A stretch of 64,000 nucleotides of DNA, taken from positions 1-64,000 of the forward strand of contig CAYRSQ010000001.1 in NCBI GenBank assembly GCA_964427055.1, read 5' to 3'. The stretch is from CAYNTH01 sp964427055. Its GTDB lineage: Archaea; Aenigmatarchaeota; Aenigmatarchaeia; CG10238-14; SCSR01. How positions within the stretch are numbered: the first letter of the stretch is position 1; the number at the start of each line of letters is the position of its first letter. Shown one piece after another: positions 43,630 through 53,277 of this stretch. The translations under genes were made by a program, and so were the position numbers. Below the pieces are notes generated by a model. It saw only the letters and a list, made by a program, of their open reading frames with translations. It was not told the origin of the DNA and did not search any database.

Positions 43630-44931
43630 ATGGAGTTCCAAACACCGAAAGGCACAAGGGATATGATGCAACAGGAAGGTGAAAATTTCCAGACAATGAT
43701 AGACATAATTAGATTGATTTTCAGGAAATATGGATTCACTCCACTGTTCACCCCAGCTTTCGAAGACTTCGCCCTCTTGTCGATAAAAGGTGGTTTGGGT
43801 GAAAGTGTCAAAAATGATATATATTTTTTCAAGGACAAATCTGAGAGGGAGCTTGGATTGAGGTTCGACCTGACAATGCCAATGGTTAGAGTTGTTTCAA
43901 TGAACCCTCAAATCAAGAAACCTTTCAAGAGGTATGCCATAGGAAAGGTCTGGAGATATGACAACCCGCAAGCAATGAGATACAGAGAATTCTGGCAGGC
44001 TGATGTTGATGTAGTAGGGAGCAATTCTCCGATATCAGATGCTGAATGCCTAGCTGTAGCGTGTGAATGTCTTGAGAAACTCGGCTTTGACGAATTTGAT
44101 ATAAGAATAAACAACAGAAAATTCCTCCAAGACATGTTTGAGAAAAAACTCAATATAAACGATGAAGATAGAATTAAGGATATATTCAGATCGATAGATA
44201 AATTAGAAAAACTGGGCGAAGATGGGGTAAGGAAGGAACTCATTGAAAAGGGTCTGAAGAACAAAACGATAAATGAGTTGATGAAATTTTTGAATACATC
44301 TGGAACTAATTCGCAGATGATAAGAAAACTCAGAAAAACCTTCGGGGATACAGAAGGTATTCTTGAATTGGAAAACATTCTAAACTACTCCAAAGGATTT
44401 GGGATAGGGAAAAGGTTGAAACTAGACATGTCCCTTGTGAGAGGATTGGATTACTACACTGGATGCGTATTCGAGATTAACTTAGGTGAGGATGTGAGTT
44501 GCGGAGGTGGAGGACGATACGATAAATTGATAAAAAACGTGGGAGGAGCCGATATGCCATCGACTGGAATATCGCTGGGAATAAGTAGGATATTTGAAAT
44601 CATGAAAACTAGGGACATGTTCAACGAACGTGGAAATCAATCTGTATTTGTGGCGAATGTGACAGAGAGCACACTAATTGAAACAATGAAAATAGCTAAT
44701 AAAATCAGAAAAACTGGCGCAATAGTAGAAACGGACCTGGCCGGAAGGGATTTAAAAAAACAGCTATCATATGCGAACAGTGTCGGGGCTGATTACTCGA
44801 TAATAGTTGGTGAAGAGGAACTCAGAAACAAACTATTCACCTTGAAAAACATGAAGACTAATTCAGAACTCAAGTTGCCACTGAAGGACATTTTGAAAGA
44901 GATTAAGAAGTCTATGAAAACAAAGCAATGA
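43630..44931 (+). CDS. hisS: Histidyl-tRNA synthetase
   Basis: A 433-residue class IIa enzyme. TPKGTRDMM opens the protein; GLRFDLTMPMVR is motif 2 proximal, REFWQADVDVVG follows, and the histidine-A and -B regions LVRGLDYYTGCVFE and ISLGISRI are present. The C-terminal anticodon-binding domain starts near residue 335. Length is normal. It forms a probable operon with the 68-residue protein upstream. Confidence 0.95.
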   Translation: MEFQTPKGTRDMMQQEGENFQTMIDIIRLIFRKYGFTPLFTPAFEDFALLSIKGGLGESVKNDIYFFKDKSERELGLRFDLTMPMVRVVSMNPQIKKPFKRYAIGKVWRYDNPQAMRYREFWQADVDVVGSNSPISDAECLAVACECLEKLGFDEFDIRINNRKFLQDMFEKKLNINDEDRIKDIFRSIDKLEKLGEDGVRKELIEKGLKNKTINELMKFLNTSGTNSQMIRKLRKTFGDTEGILELENILNYSKGFGIGKRLKLDMSLVRGLDYYTGCVFEINLGEDVSCGGGGRYDKLIKNVGGADMPSTGISLGISRIFEIMKTRDMFNERGNQSVFVANVTESTLIETMKIANKIRKTGAIVETDLAGRDLKKQLSYANSVGADYSIIVGEEELRNKLFTLKNMKTNSELKLPLKDILKEIKKSMKTKQ

Positions 44932-44945
44932 AGTCTCATTGTCAT

Positions 44946-45068
44946 CTAGACTAGCAACATGCGGCCCGAAAAATACCCTTTGTCGAGTATCAAACCGCAA
45001 TTGCCACATATCTTTCCTTCTTTGTGTTGTTCCACTTTCGTGCTTCTGCAATCGGGGCACTTGAACAT
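44946..45068 (-). CDS. 40-residue zinc-ribbon protein
   Basis: MFKCPDCRS followed by KICGNCGLILDK gives two C-x2-C knuckles 17 residues apart, much like the N-terminal zinc ribbon of TFB. It ends RMLLV, so only the ribbon is present. A TATA-like stretch (TTTTTAATTAGTG on the minus strand) lies just before the ATG. It could be a nucleic-acid-binding mini-protein. It is convergent with hisS and ends 14 bp from it. Confidence 0.7.
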   Translation of the reverse strand: MFKCPDCRSTKVEQHKEGKICGNCGLILDKGYFSGRMLLV

Positions 45069-45351
45069 TTCAATCACTAATTAAAAATTAAATTTGATTT
45101 AAAAGTCATTTATCGTATTGAAAACTCCATTATGTAAAAAATATTCCGAAAAGTTCATGCTACAAAATCTATATTGAACTATGTAACCAAACTCCAGTTA
45201 AGACTACAACCAAGTAATAACTGATAAACTCCTTTTTAAATTGGAAAATGCAACTTTATATTAACTGCATAAAGACAAGAGCTACTTTTAACGTCGGGTT
45301 TGAACGATTGGAAAGCGCCAAACTTTTATTAGGTTAAGTAAAGATGATTTG

Positions 45352-47169
45352 ATGACCAAGAAACTAAGAAAGATAGTACCAGATACATCTGTCATTATCG
45401 ATAGAAAATTGTCCGAATCTATAGAAAAAGACGAATTGGATGATATAGAGATAATCATACCAGCAGCTGTTCTGGACGAACTTCAAGCACAAGCATCCAA
45501 AGGTCGCGAACACGGTTTCATCGGGTTGGAAGAACTAAAAAAAATCAGGGAGTATTCCAATGAAAGTAAAAGAAACATAAAACTGAGATTTACTGGAAAA
45601 CGCCCGACACTGGACGACATAAAACTTGCTAAAGCCGGAAGAATGGATGCGATAATAAGAGATGTCGCCAAACAGGAAGATGCCGAATTCTTCACTGCTG
45701 ATTATGTACAAGGACTTGTGGGTGAAGCTGAAGGTGTCAAAACGAATTATATGCCCAAAGAACTCAAAGAGATTGAATTGACTTTTAAGAAATTTTTCAC
45801 AGCAGATACGATAAGCGTTCATCTGAAGGCAGGTGTAAAACCTATGGCCAAAAGAGGGGAACCTGGTAAATTCAAATTGATTGAGATAGAAGACAATATC
45901 TTAGCTAGTTCCTATCTGGAAAAAATCATAAAGGAGATAGAAGATGTTTCGTACAGGAGCGAAGAAGGTTCCATTGAAATCAACAGACATGGCGCACTAG
46001 TGATACAACTACAAGAATATAGAATAGCCATAGCTAGACCGCCGTTCTCTGACGGATTGGAATTGACGATAGTCAGGCCTATCGTGAAGCTGGGACTGGA
46101 AGATTATCATCTATCTAGCAAATTGATTGAACGGTTGGAGAAAAGGGCTGAGGGCGTCATAATCGCAGGTCCTCCTGGAAGTGGAAAAACGACTCTCGCC
46201 AGTGGAATAGCTGAATTTTACATGAAGAAAGGTAAGATTGTGAAAACTTTAGAATCACCCAGAGATTTACAAGTGGGTCCTGAAATAACACAATACGGCC
46301 CGTTGGAAGGTGATTTCGAGAAGACGGCAGATATTCTTTTGCTCGTAAGACCAGACTACTCAATATTCGACGAAGTCAGAAAACCAAAGGACTTCAAAGT
46401 TTTTTCTGATTTGAGATTAGCCGGAGTGGGTATGATAGGAGTAGTTCATGCGAGCAAAGCGATAGATGCAATACAGAGGTTCATAGGAAAAATAGAAATG
46501 GGCATGATACCCCATGTAATAGATACAATAATATTCGTAGATTTCGGAAAAGTAGAAAAGGTCTATGAAGTGTCGATGATTGTTAAAGTCCCCAACGGAA
46601 TGATCGAATCTGATCTGGCAAGACCCGTGGTTGAGGTCAGGGATTTCGAAACTGGTAAACTTGAATACGAAATATACACGTTCGGAGAAGAGAACGTAGT
46701 GATTGAAATTAAGGAAACAACCGTACAATCTGGAATAAGAAATTTGGCTTCGAAAAAAATAATGGAAGAAATTCGTAAATTTGATTCTAACGCTGAAATA
46801 GAGATACTCAATGAGAATAACGCTAAGGTAAGGGTCGACAACCATATAATTCCAAAACTAATAGGTAAAAACGGAAAAGTCATAAATCAAATAGAGGAAA
46901 AATTAGGTATCCATCTAGATGTCGAACCTAAAACTCTGTCAATTGGAAAAGAAGTAGACTCCAACGTAAAAGAAACTGGGAATGCAATTGAAATAAGGTT
47001 TGATAAGCATTTGATCGGCGAAACCGCAAATATCTACATAAAAGGTACGTTCCTATTTTCCGCAATGATTGGTAAAAAATGCAAAATCAAGTTATCTAAA
47101 AATTCTGATATAGGAAAGGCATTCGTAAACGCTTTGATATCAGATAAAAAAATAAAGGTGTTGATTTAA
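45352..47169 (+). CDS. PIN-ATPase-KH protein (PilT-like ATPase)
   Basis: A 605-residue archaeal three-domain protein. An N-terminal PIN domain (PDTSVIIDR; ADYVQGLV) is followed by a secretion-type ATPase with Walker A GPPGSGKTT near residue 272 and VRPDYSIFDEVR/GMIGVVHA motifs, then a KH domain with IGKNGKVINQIEEKLG at about 500. The domain order is well conserved in archaea; it is thought to act on RNA, but the substrate is unknown. The TTG just before the ATG is ignored. The last base is adjacent to the convergent gene. Confidence 0.9.
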   Translation: MTKKLRKIVPDTSVIIDRKLSESIEKDELDDIEIIIPAAVLDELQAQASKGREHGFIGLEELKKIREYSNESKRNIKLRFTGKRPTLDDIKLAKAGRMDAIIRDVAKQEDAEFFTADYVQGLVGEAEGVKTNYMPKELKEIELTFKKFFTADTISVHLKAGVKPMAKRGEPGKFKLIEIEDNILASSYLEKIIKEIEDVSYRSEEGSIEINRHGALVIQLQEYRIAIARPPFSDGLELTIVRPIVKLGLEDYHLSSKLIERLEKRAEGVIIAGPPGSGKTTLASGIAEFYMKKGKIVKTLESPRDLQVGPEITQYGPLEGDFEKTADILLLVRPDYSIFDEVRKPKDFKVFSDLRLAGVGMIGVVHASKAIDAIQRFIGKIEMGMIPHVIDTIIFVDFGKVEKVYEVSMIVKVPNGMIESDLARPVVEVRDFETGKLEYEIYTFGEENVVIEIKETTVQSGIRNLASKKIMEEIRKFDSNAEIEILNENNAKVRVDNHIIPKLIGKNGKVINQIEEKLGIHLDVEPKTLSIGKEVDSNVKETGNAIEIRFDKHLIGETANIYIKGTFLFSAMIGKKCKIKLSKNSDIGKAFVNALISDKKIKVLI

Positions 47170-48282
47170 TCAGAGAATGTCAACATCCAACCGTTCGACT
47201 AGGAACTGAAATCTTTTCGCCATCGATAGCATGAGATTCATTTTTTCATCGGACCCAGATAGGAGGGTTCTCATTATCATCCCCTTCTTTATGGGTATCT
47301 TTAAATGGGATTTCCACTTTTTGTCATATTCATTCTGTAAATATTCATGTGAAAAATTACCAGCGGTCAGGGCTCTTATACATGCGTTTGAGCAGTAACC
47401 AGCTCCTATCAGACCATATATAACCCCTCCGCCCGAAAACGGTTTTACCTGACAAGCAGCGTCGCCCACTGTAAGAATACGCTCGGATGACGTTCTATTC
47501 ATAAGTCCGAAATTTATCCTTCCGACAACATCTGGTTTCACGTCAGATTTGTTCACATTTCCATCGGTTCTTAGGTTGACGAATGTTTTCAGTCTATTCA
47601 AAGAATCCTTTTTGGATGCCAATCCTATTCTGGCTTTTTTCGAGTTGATTGGAACCACCCAACCGAAAAAATCTGGTGATATATCAGAACTGAAATGCAA
47701 CTCGACTGAATCTACATCAAAATTACCACTGACAGTTGTCTGCACTCCTGTCAAAATATTAGATGGCCTCATAAGGTTAGCTTTGGATGCGACAGTGGAT
47801 ATTGGACCGTCCGCACCGACCAATAGTTTAGTCTGTAATTTACCTTCGTCCGTATTCACAAAAACAGAATCCTCCTTTATTATCAATCCTTCCGTAGTTT
47901 TCCCTATACTGGAATTTCTTCTTATTTCGAAATCTTTAAATTCCGTTTGAAGTTTAATTTCTACTCCCGATTGCCTCGCCTTTAGAAACATGAATTTGTC
48001 AAACTTTTCCCTATCTATAACATAAAATGGTTTCTTTGATTTTATTTCGAACTCATCGGAATCATAATAAAATCTGGCACTGCTCAATTCGTTTAAAATT
48101 ACATTGTCTGGTAAATCTGTAACTATTCTCTTAAGTCTATGACTGACAAGGCCAGTGCATTGAACGGGGGTTCCCACATCCTCTTTTTTATCAATCAGGA
48201 TTGTCTTAAATCCTCTTCTTGAGACCAATTCAGACACTCTACATCCTATCGGACCTGCACCAATCACAACTAAATCATACAA
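47170..48282 (-). CDS. Geranylgeranyl reductase family FAD enzyme
   Basis: A 370-residue FAD-dependent oxidoreductase. VVIGAGPIG (5-13) binds the ADP part of FAD, GADGPISTVAS is the DG motif and TVGDAACQVKPFSGGGVIYGL is the family C-terminal FAD site (parts quoted). Such enzymes saturate the isoprenoid chains of archaeal membrane lipids or the alpha unit of dolichol. It lies next to cis-prenyltransferase on the same strand, which favours a dolichol or lipid role. Confidence 0.9.
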   Translation of the reverse strand: MYDLVVIGAGPIGCRVSELVSRRGFKTILIDKKEDVGTPVQCTGLVSHRLKRIVTDLPDNVILNELSSARFYYDSDEFEIKSKKPFYVIDREKFDKFMFLKARQSGVEIKLQTEFKDFEIRRNSSIGKTTEGLIIKEDSVFVNTDEGKLQTKLLVGADGPISTVASKANLMRPSNILTGVQTTVSGNFDVDSVELHFSSDISPDFFGWVVPINSKKARIGLASKKDSLNRLKTFVNLRTDGNVNKSDVKPDVVGRINFGLMNRTSSERILTVGDAACQVKPFSGGGVIYGLIGAGYCSNACIRALTAGNFSHEYLQNEYDKKWKSHLKIPIKKGMIMRTLLSGSDEKMNLMLSMAKRFQFLVERLDVDIL

Positions 48283-48299
48283 AACAATTCACCCAGAAC

Positions 48300-49019
48300 T
48301 CATTTACCGAAGTTTCTCTTTACAGTACCGAACCATTTGAATGCTTCAATAAGTTCTTCTTTTGTAAAATCTGGCCATAAAGTTTCGGTTATGTATAGCT
48401 CAGCATAAGCTGCTTGCCATAAAAGTAAATTTGATAGCCTGTGATAGCCACCTGTTCTTATCACTAGATCAACGGGGGCATTGACCATGAGATGATCCTC
48501 TATGTCCTTAGCGGTAACTTCAACCTTTCCGGTCTCAATCGCCTGTTGAGCTAATTTCTTCACGACTTCCGTGAGTTCAAATTGGCCGCTGTACGCCACT
48601 AAAAGATTCAGCGCCTTTTTCTGGTATTTAGCAGTTCTCTTCATTATTCTTCTAGCAACTTCCCTTATTCTCAGAGGAAGTTGCGACAAATCACCTATGA
48701 ATCTGACTTTGACTTCATACTTATCCAGTATACCAGATTCGTCTTTTTCTAGATTCTCTAGATATTCGTAGAAGATGTCTAAAAGCTCTTCTACCTCTCT
48801 CTTAGACCTCTTAAGGTTTTCTGTAGAGAGCATATATATTGACAATTGAGGGACATTCAGTTCCCACGACCATTTGAGTAATTTCTCAACTTTTAGTGCG
48901 CCTTCTCTGTGGCCGAGCCAGAGATGACGTTTCTTGGTTTTTTTAGCCCATCTCCGATTACCGTCTATTATGACAGCTAGGTGATTAGGCACTTTAATTC
49001 TTTCATGAATGTCATTCAT
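48300..49019 (-). CDS. uppS: Cis-prenyltransferase (undecaprenyl/dolichyl diphosphate synthase type)
   Basis: A 239-residue enzyme that extends a prenyl diphosphate with IPP in cis. HLAVIIDGNRRWAKK contains the catalytic Asp, GHREGALKVEKLL and STENLKRSKREVEELL follow, and the C-terminal PVDLVIRTGGYHRLSNLLLWQAAYAELYI carries the RxG-x-RxS motif (parts quoted). The GTG three codons upstream is less likely than the ATG. Product is probably the dolichol carrier for N-glycosylation. Confidence 0.94.
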   Translation of the reverse strand: MNDIHERIKVPNHLAVIIDGNRRWAKKTKKRHLWLGHREGALKVEKLLKWSWELNVPQLSIYMLSTENLKRSKREVEELLDIFYEYLENLEKDESGILDKYEVKVRFIGDLSQLPLRIREVARRIMKRTAKYQKKALNLLVAYSGQFELTEVVKKLAQQAIETGKVEVTAKDIEDHLMVNAPVDLVIRTGGYHRLSNLLLWQAAYAELYITETLWPDFTKEELIEAFKWFGTVKRNFGK

Positions 49020-49087
49020 ACGATTCACTACTATTTCGTGTTTACGTAAAAGTATCTTTAAAGGTTCTAATTTAAGTGTTTTTTTGT

Positions 49088-49843
49088 TTATGGTATATTC
49101 AAAAGCACGGAATCCGTCAACTGCTTTACGCTTTTTCTACCAATTAAAAAATCGTTCTCTATTCTACAGCCTCCAACTCCCTTGACATATATACCAGGTT
49201 CTATCGTGAAAACCATACCAGGTTCAAACCTAATTTTCTTTATAGTTTTCCAGAGTTTCTTATTGAAAATGGATGAGCTTTCCTTTTTAGGAACAGTTAT
49301 GATAGGGAACTCATGCACATCCGTACCAAGTCCATGACCCAGGGAATGTTTCACTTCGTATCCCCGCGTTTTCAGGAACTTTGAATATGTCTCATGGAGT
49401 TTCCAGCAGTATGAACCCGTCCTGATTGAATTTACCAGAGTATTGTATATCTTCAATGTGTCATCCAATATCATGGATGCAGTTTCGGATATCTCTCCCT
49501 TGACGAAAGGCACGGTAACGTCAGTGCAATAACCGTTATATTTTGCGCCGAAATCGATGTATCCGAGACCCTTAATTTTCTTATTAGTGGGTTTCGCATG
49601 AATGACTTGTGCTCGTTTACCACAAGCGACGATTGTGGGGAATGATAGGCTTGCATCACTGATTCTGATAAAAGAATTCACGACATTGGACAATTGTTTC
49701 TCTGTTATCCCGTCAGTACAGAGCCCTCGCTTTATCACATCTATGCATGAATTGCTTATTTTGGCAGATTCGGATATCTGTTTTAGTTCGTAAGGATTCT
49801 TAATAATCCTAGATAGTTTCTCGTCATAATCCAACCTTTTCAT
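49088..49843 (-). CDS. M24 metallopeptidase (Xaa-Pro dipeptidase-like)
   Basis: A 251-residue pita-bread protein. YIDFGAKYNGYCTDVT gives the two metal-binding Asp, HSLGHGLGTDVHEFP the His, and VFTIEPGIYVKGVGG the first Glu (parts quoted); RIENDF provides the second. The N-terminal creatinase-like domain is reduced to about 40 residues. Close to PepQ or a MAP-like peptidase, distinct from the methionine aminopeptidase 5 kb away. ATG was preferred to the GTG upstream. Confidence 0.87.
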   Translation of the reverse strand: MKRLDYDEKLSRIIKNPYELKQISESAKISNSCIDVIKRGLCTDGITEKQLSNVVNSFIRISDASLSFPTIVACGKRAQVIHAKPTNKKIKGLGYIDFGAKYNGYCTDVTVPFVKGEISETASMILDDTLKIYNTLVNSIRTGSYCWKLHETYSKFLKTRGYEVKHSLGHGLGTDVHEFPIITVPKKESSSIFNKKLWKTIKKIRFEPGMVFTIEPGIYVKGVGGCRIENDFLIGRKSVKQLTDSVLLNIP

Positions 49844-49903
49844 ATGTCTCACGGATGTAATATATTTATTAGATTATCTTATACAGAATAAAGTAATCTC
49901 ATG

Positions 49904-49978
49904 AGGACCCGTAGCTCAGTTTGGACAGAGCAGTTGCCTCCTAAGCAGAAGGTCGTGGGTTCAAATCCCACCGGGCCC
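49904..49978 (+). tRNA. tRNA-Arg (CCT) with an A3-C70 mismatch
   Basis: GGACCCG pairs with CGGGCCC except that position 3 A faces C70. The D stem is GCTC/GAGC, the anticodon loop CTCCTAA gives CCT, the T stem is GTGGG/CCCAC and the discriminator is G. The anticodon stem has G27-A43 as in tRNA-Arg (TCT). No intron. The mismatch is unusual but the rest of the structure is intact. Confidence 0.9.
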
Positions 49979-50042
49979 GTTTATTTCCTCTGTCATCTAA
50001 ATTTTATTTGAATTGAAACATCAATTTATATAGAGATATTAT

Positions 50043-52619
50043 ATGAGGATGAAATTTTTACTAATAGTGACTCTATTTTCTTTCCTTTTCTTAGCGAACG
50101 GTATATATGCTGTGGATTTTGATTCCTCAATAAATGCAATCAATGGAGGATTAACTAGCGCACTATTCAACTTTTCCATAACAAATAACGACGCGGCCAA
50201 CAACATAACAAAATTGAATATAACACTAAACTCCGGATTTATATATAGAGGAGGAGCAAGACAAAACCTAATGACGTTCTATCTCATGGAAAGTGGAACT
50301 GTGTTGTCATGGGAGAACAGCAGTTACATAGTAAACAATAGCGCCACAGTCTACATCTGGTTTTATGCAAGTACACCTAGTCTGACCGGCCAACAAAAGA
50401 TAAATGTATCGACCATAGATAATACGGGATCGTTTCTCTCCAAGAATGTCACATTGGAACTGATAGATTCCAATGCTCCGAAATGGTCAAGCAACACCAC
50501 AACTTACTCAGTACCAACTTCATATCTATTGAACAAGAACAACACGTTCAACATAACATGGACCGATAATCTGGGACTAGAGGATGTGAAATTCGAATTC
50601 AACGGAGTAAACTACACAAATACCAGCTCCATCCCAGTGAAAACGTCGGGATCGGGTGTATATGGAATAACATTGACGGATTTGAACGCAAATTCATACA
50701 ATTATAAATGGTTCGCTGAAGATTGGAATAACACCGAGAATGCTACAAGTGTTCTACTATACAACGTATCAAAGGCGATGAACCCTATAACTGTATATTT
50801 TGACGGCTCCGCTAACACGGACAAAGTCGTCAATCTGGGAGAAACTCTGAATATAACTGTAACTGGCAAGGGGAATGTATATCTTTATGAGAATGGGACT
50901 TTGATAGGGTCCGGTGGGAGCCCGTTGACCTATCTCAGATCACTGTCATCTAGGGGTATATACGTATACCAGATAAATGGGACGTCTACCGCAAATTATA
51001 CAACGAACTCAACTGGCTCTACATATACAATCAGAGTGGATTATCCGTCCCCAAGATATTCGGTATCCACATCGATACCAACTACATGGTCGCTAAACTC
51101 ATATGCATTGTTCAACGTGACATGGAATGACCCCAATGATTCGAACGGATTCAGCGTGGCTTTGATACAACTGAATCACAGTGGTAGTGCTACGAATTAC
51201 ACGATGACAAGGATAGGTAGTACGAACACTTCTACGTACGAATTGAACCTGACTACACCAATGACACTAACTTGGAGAATTTATGCGAACAATTCATATA
51301 ATACATGGAACTCGACTGAACTGAACACTTCGGTCATAAGCAGGATATCCCCAACCTTGTCTATATCTGTCATACCAGACTGGAATGTCATCAAAGGTAC
51401 ACGGACTACAGTCAAGTGTTCATCGGATCAGGTATCAGTGAATCTTTATAGAGACGGTGTATTGGTGTCAAATCCCGACGTACAAACACTGTCGACTGGT
51501 GAATATTTTTATCTTTGCAACAATACTCTCACAGTCAACTATTCGTCTACCTATGAAAGTAAACTTCTCACAGCCTACAATTTCATGGCAGTAATATCCT
51601 TCCTAAATGTAGATCCAATAGTGACCATAGTACAGAACTCAAGTAATTCAACGACAGTGGTAATAAAAAATACCGGAAATGCTACACAAAGCGTTAATTT
51701 CGAAATAGAAAATATAACATCCACGATATATTCAATAAATGACAGTACAGTAGATATTTCATACGGAAATAAAGCAGCATTCTCTATGAATTTCACTGTA
51801 AGCGATTCTATGGAACTGGGCGATTATAAAGGAAATTATAAGGTTACTACATCCAATAGTACGTATACATATTCATTCATTCTTAGAATCACTCCGAAAG
51901 CAGAGGATTATGAAACGATAGAAAACAGCATTGCTCTTTATAAAGCGAATATGAATAAACTATGGTCCGAACTTAACCAGACTAAAGCACAATATCCAGA
52001 GCTCAATTATACTTCAATCGAAACGTGGATACTAGACACCAAAGCAAAAATAGATTCTGCCGAAAATTATGTCAATCAAAACAATTATTATGCGGCATAT
52101 GAACTATTGGGCACCATAGAATCAAACATAGCATCAGCTGAAAGCGAACTGAATGCACTTAAACTAAATTCTGGGATATTTCCGTCATGGATCAGAAACC
52201 TTCTAATCGGAATTGGAACAGTTGTCGTTATGATACTTGCCTATCTTTTATGGCCAGTGAAAGGATATGACATTAAATCTGGTAACTATAGACACAAAAC
52301 TACGAAAGAAACAGGGATAGAAAAACTTATGGATGTCAAAGTAAAAATGAAGGGAAAACTCCCGATAGAAAAAATGAAAGGAATTAAAACCAAGATAACA
52401 GAAAAACTTCCGAAACCTAAGTATGCCGACGAAATACACATTTCCGATATCAAACCAGATGCTAACGAATACTGGAAAAAACAATCAGTTCAGAAGAAAC
52501 CTAAAACTAATTCATTCATTGAAAAAATCCAGAATTTCTTTAAACATCGTGAAAAAACGAATTCTAATGAATACTTTGAAATTCCATTGGATGAAGGCGA
52601 GGAATCAGTCGAAACATAA
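50043..52619 (+). CDS. Large sequon-rich surface glycoprotein with C-terminal membrane anchor
   Basis: An 858-residue protein. It starts with a signal peptide (MKFLLIVTLFSFLFLANG, cut near residue 23). Repeated beta-sandwich-like stretches (NVTW, WNNTENATS, YTVS-type) follow with more than thirty N-x-S/T sequons. A helical segment at about 625-705 precedes one membrane helix (about 712-735) and a basic cytoplasmic tail of about 120 residues. Likely a major glycosylated envelope protein, S-layer-like, with an inside domain. It ends overlapping the convergent regulator gene by 15 bp. Confidence 0.82.
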   Translation: MRMKFLLIVTLFSFLFLANGIYAVDFDSSINAINGGLTSALFNFSITNNDAANNITKLNITLNSGFIYRGGARQNLMTFYLMESGTVLSWENSSYIVNNSATVYIWFYASTPSLTGQQKINVSTIDNTGSFLSKNVTLELIDSNAPKWSSNTTTYSVPTSYLLNKNNTFNITWTDNLGLEDVKFEFNGVNYTNTSSIPVKTSGSGVYGITLTDLNANSYNYKWFAEDWNNTENATSVLLYNVSKAMNPITVYFDGSANTDKVVNLGETLNITVTGKGNVYLYENGTLIGSGGSPLTYLRSLSSRGIYVYQINGTSTANYTTNSTGSTYTIRVDYPSPRYSVSTSIPTTWSLNSYALFNVTWNDPNDSNGFSVALIQLNHSGSATNYTMTRIGSTNTSTYELNLTTPMTLTWRIYANNSYNTWNSTELNTSVISRISPTLSISVIPDWNVIKGTRTTVKCSSDQVSVNLYRDGVLVSNPDVQTLSTGEYFYLCNNTLTVNYSSTYESKLLTAYNFMAVISFLNVDPIVTIVQNSSNSTTVVIKNTGNATQSVNFEIENITSTIYSINDSTVDISYGNKAAFSMNFTVSDSMELGDYKGNYKVTTSNSTYTYSFILRITPKAEDYETIENSIALYKANMNKLWSELNQTKAQYPELNYTSIETWILDTKAKIDSAENYVNQNNYYAAYELLGTIESNIASAESELNALKLNSGIFPSWIRNLLIGIGTVVVMILAYLLWPVKGYDIKSGNYRHKTTKETGIEKLMDVKVKMKGKLPIEKMKGIKTKITEKLPKPKYADEIHISDIKPDANEYWKKQSVQKKPKTNSFIEKIQNFFKHREKTNSNEYFEIPLDEGEESVET

Positions 52620-52979
52620 TTTGCATGAATCTAGTGAAGGACATGCTTTTTCATGTATCTTGCATATCAGGCCTTCCTCTCTGACTGTAGCACAGATATT
52701 ACAAATTTTCTTATGCATGTATTTAGAATCTGCATCACCAATCGCTATTTCCTTGGCCAAATCTCTAATCATTCCCATGACTTTTTTGTTCGAAGTGAGT
52801 ATACGAATTTTCTTCCCTCTCAAATCCCTCATATATTGAGATATTGCTGGTTGCGTCATTCCAAGTTTCTTCGATATCTGAGTTTGAGTCATTCCATGCG
52901 TTTCAGATAACTCATTTGTAAGAATCGACCTCAATCCAGGCAGAATGTCTGATACGATTATCTCGCAAAACGGCTTCAT
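52605..52979 (-). CDS. HTH transcriptional regulator with C-terminal Cys cluster
   Basis: A 124-residue archaeal regulator (COG2522-like). Residues 28-52 (GMTQTQISKKLGMTQPAISQYM, in part) form the HTH with Gln/Ser recognition helix. The C-terminus has KICNICATV, CKIH, ACPSLDSCKLC, seven Cys in all, which could bind zinc or an Fe-S cluster and act as redox sensor. Its target genes are unknown; the neighbours are a surface glycoprotein and a small membrane protein. Confidence 0.82.
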   Translation of the reverse strand: MKPFCEIIVSDILPGLRSILTNELSETHGMTQTQISKKLGMTQPAISQYMRDLRGKKIRILTSNKKVMGMIRDLAKEIAIGDADSKYMHKKICNICATVREEGLICKIHEKACPSLDSCKLCFD

Positions 52980-53073
52980 AGTTAAAAGTATTCGTTCTCA
53001 AACTTAAAAATATAACATCGTTATAGCTGAAGCTAGATATTGACTTTTAACCAATGCAAATGTCATTCTTAAT

Positions 53074-53250
53074 ATGGAAGATGCGTTAAACATTGTTTCC
53101 AGTGCAGCTGATATGATTGATATAACAAACATCAGCACACCCGTGTGGGGAGACCCGAAACTATGGATAATAATATCTATTGGTTTGGTGATACTCACAG
53201 CAATATTAATTTATTATAAGTTATTGACAGGAGAGACACGAAACGTATAA
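53074..53250 (+). CDS. 58-residue single-pass membrane protein
   Basis: MEDALNIVSSAADMID, then a membrane segment LWIIISIGLVILTAILIYY at about residues 29-48, then a short tail ending in RNV. A TATA-like TTTTTAA lies 60 bp upstream. It ends 27 bp before the HAD hydrolase gene in the same direction. No family recognised. Confidence 0.6.
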   Translation: MEDALNIVSSAADMIDITNISTPVWGDPKLWIIISIGLVILTAILIYYKLLTGETRNV

Positions 53251-53277
53251 CTTCTATCAGAAGAGAAGGATTTACAG

